From positions 3,544,501-3,608,500 of the forward strand of contig CP027224.1 in assembly GCA_002973635.1 (NCBI GenBank): 64,000 nucleotides of DNA. Direction: 5' to 3'. This document shows positions 63,960 through 64,000 of this stretch, piece by piece. The position numbers and the translations under genes were made by a program. The DNA is from Lysinibacillus sp. B2A1. GTDB taxonomy: Bacteria > Bacillota > Bacilli > Bacillales_A > Planococcaceae. The notes beneath the pieces are model-generated. The model had not been told where the DNA came from, did not search any database, and was given only the letters and a program-made list of their open reading frames with translations. The stretch's first letter is position 1, and every line of letters starts with the position of its first letter.

Positions 63960-64000
63960 TTATATAAATGTCAAAAAGTCCTTGCACTTTCTTTTTTTAG

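Overview
The window looks like part of the chromosome of a low-GC, spore-forming Firmicute in the Bacillaceae/Planococcaceae, most likely Lysinibacillus or a close relative. The signs are strong AGGAGG-type ribosome binding sites with frequent TTG/GTG starts, a tricistronic GerA-type germination receptor operon, an xpaC-telA pair, odhAB, a lysine (L-box) riboswitch and many two-component and cyclic-di-GMP genes. This assignment rests on gene content and recalled sequence similarity; no database search was possible.

Layout. 1-1.2 kb: the 3' part of a chemoreceptor with a zinc-binding CZB domain, then a small acylphosphatase-like gene. 1.7-6.6 kb: a minus-strand signalling operon (Hpt-REC-GGDEF-REC protein, single-domain REC protein, large hybrid kinase) that reads as a phosphorelay feeding cyclic-di-GMP synthesis. 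7-9.2 kb: xpaC-telA and two small genes. 9.3-12.2 kb: an amino-acid ABC importer behind a lysine riboswitch with promoter and terminator. 12.5-16.7 kb: odhAB of the TCA cycle. 16.9-21.1 kb: an ArlRS-like two-component system and a PAS-rich diguanylate cyclase. 21.6-24.6 kb: a GNAT gene, a frameshifted murG copy, a cyclase-family hydrolase and a MATE-like remnant. 24.6-28.1 kb: a ger operon. 28.5-31.4 kb: a PAS-GGDEF-EAL-PilZ protein. 31.8-33.7 kb: an ArsR-like regulator with an MFS exporter. 34-45.9 kb: cell-envelope and housekeeping genes (CAP-domain protein, CobW-like GTPase, S41 protease, amidase, polysaccharide deacetylase, a VanRS-like pair next to an S11 D,D-carboxypeptidase, fabZ). 46-49.1 kb: a tautomerase gene split by a repeat, a LysE exporter, a GNAT gene and an unrecognised 274-aa protein. 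50.1-52.5 kb: a complete IS66-family element with an exact 8-bp target duplication. 53.5-60.5 kb: a decayed accessory stretch of small orphan genes, truncated genes, IS4-like and IS110-like fragments and short dispersed repeats. 60.6-64 kb: a small lipoprotein and a 1029-aa receptor carrying two different kinase modules.

The dominant themes are signal transduction (five histidine kinases, counting the two hybrids, and three proteins with GGDEF domains) and envelope/spore biology. The features I find most worth checking are a dispersed structured repeat (three copies, one splitting a tautomerase gene), a 21-bp-period degenerate tandem repeat at two distant intergenic loci, direct repeats shared by the VanR-like regulator and the carboxypeptidase promoters, the operon built around an Hpt-REC-GGDEF-REC protein, and the single-base lesion in a G tract of murG. 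I did not find one clear-cut, wholly new defence or biosynthetic system.
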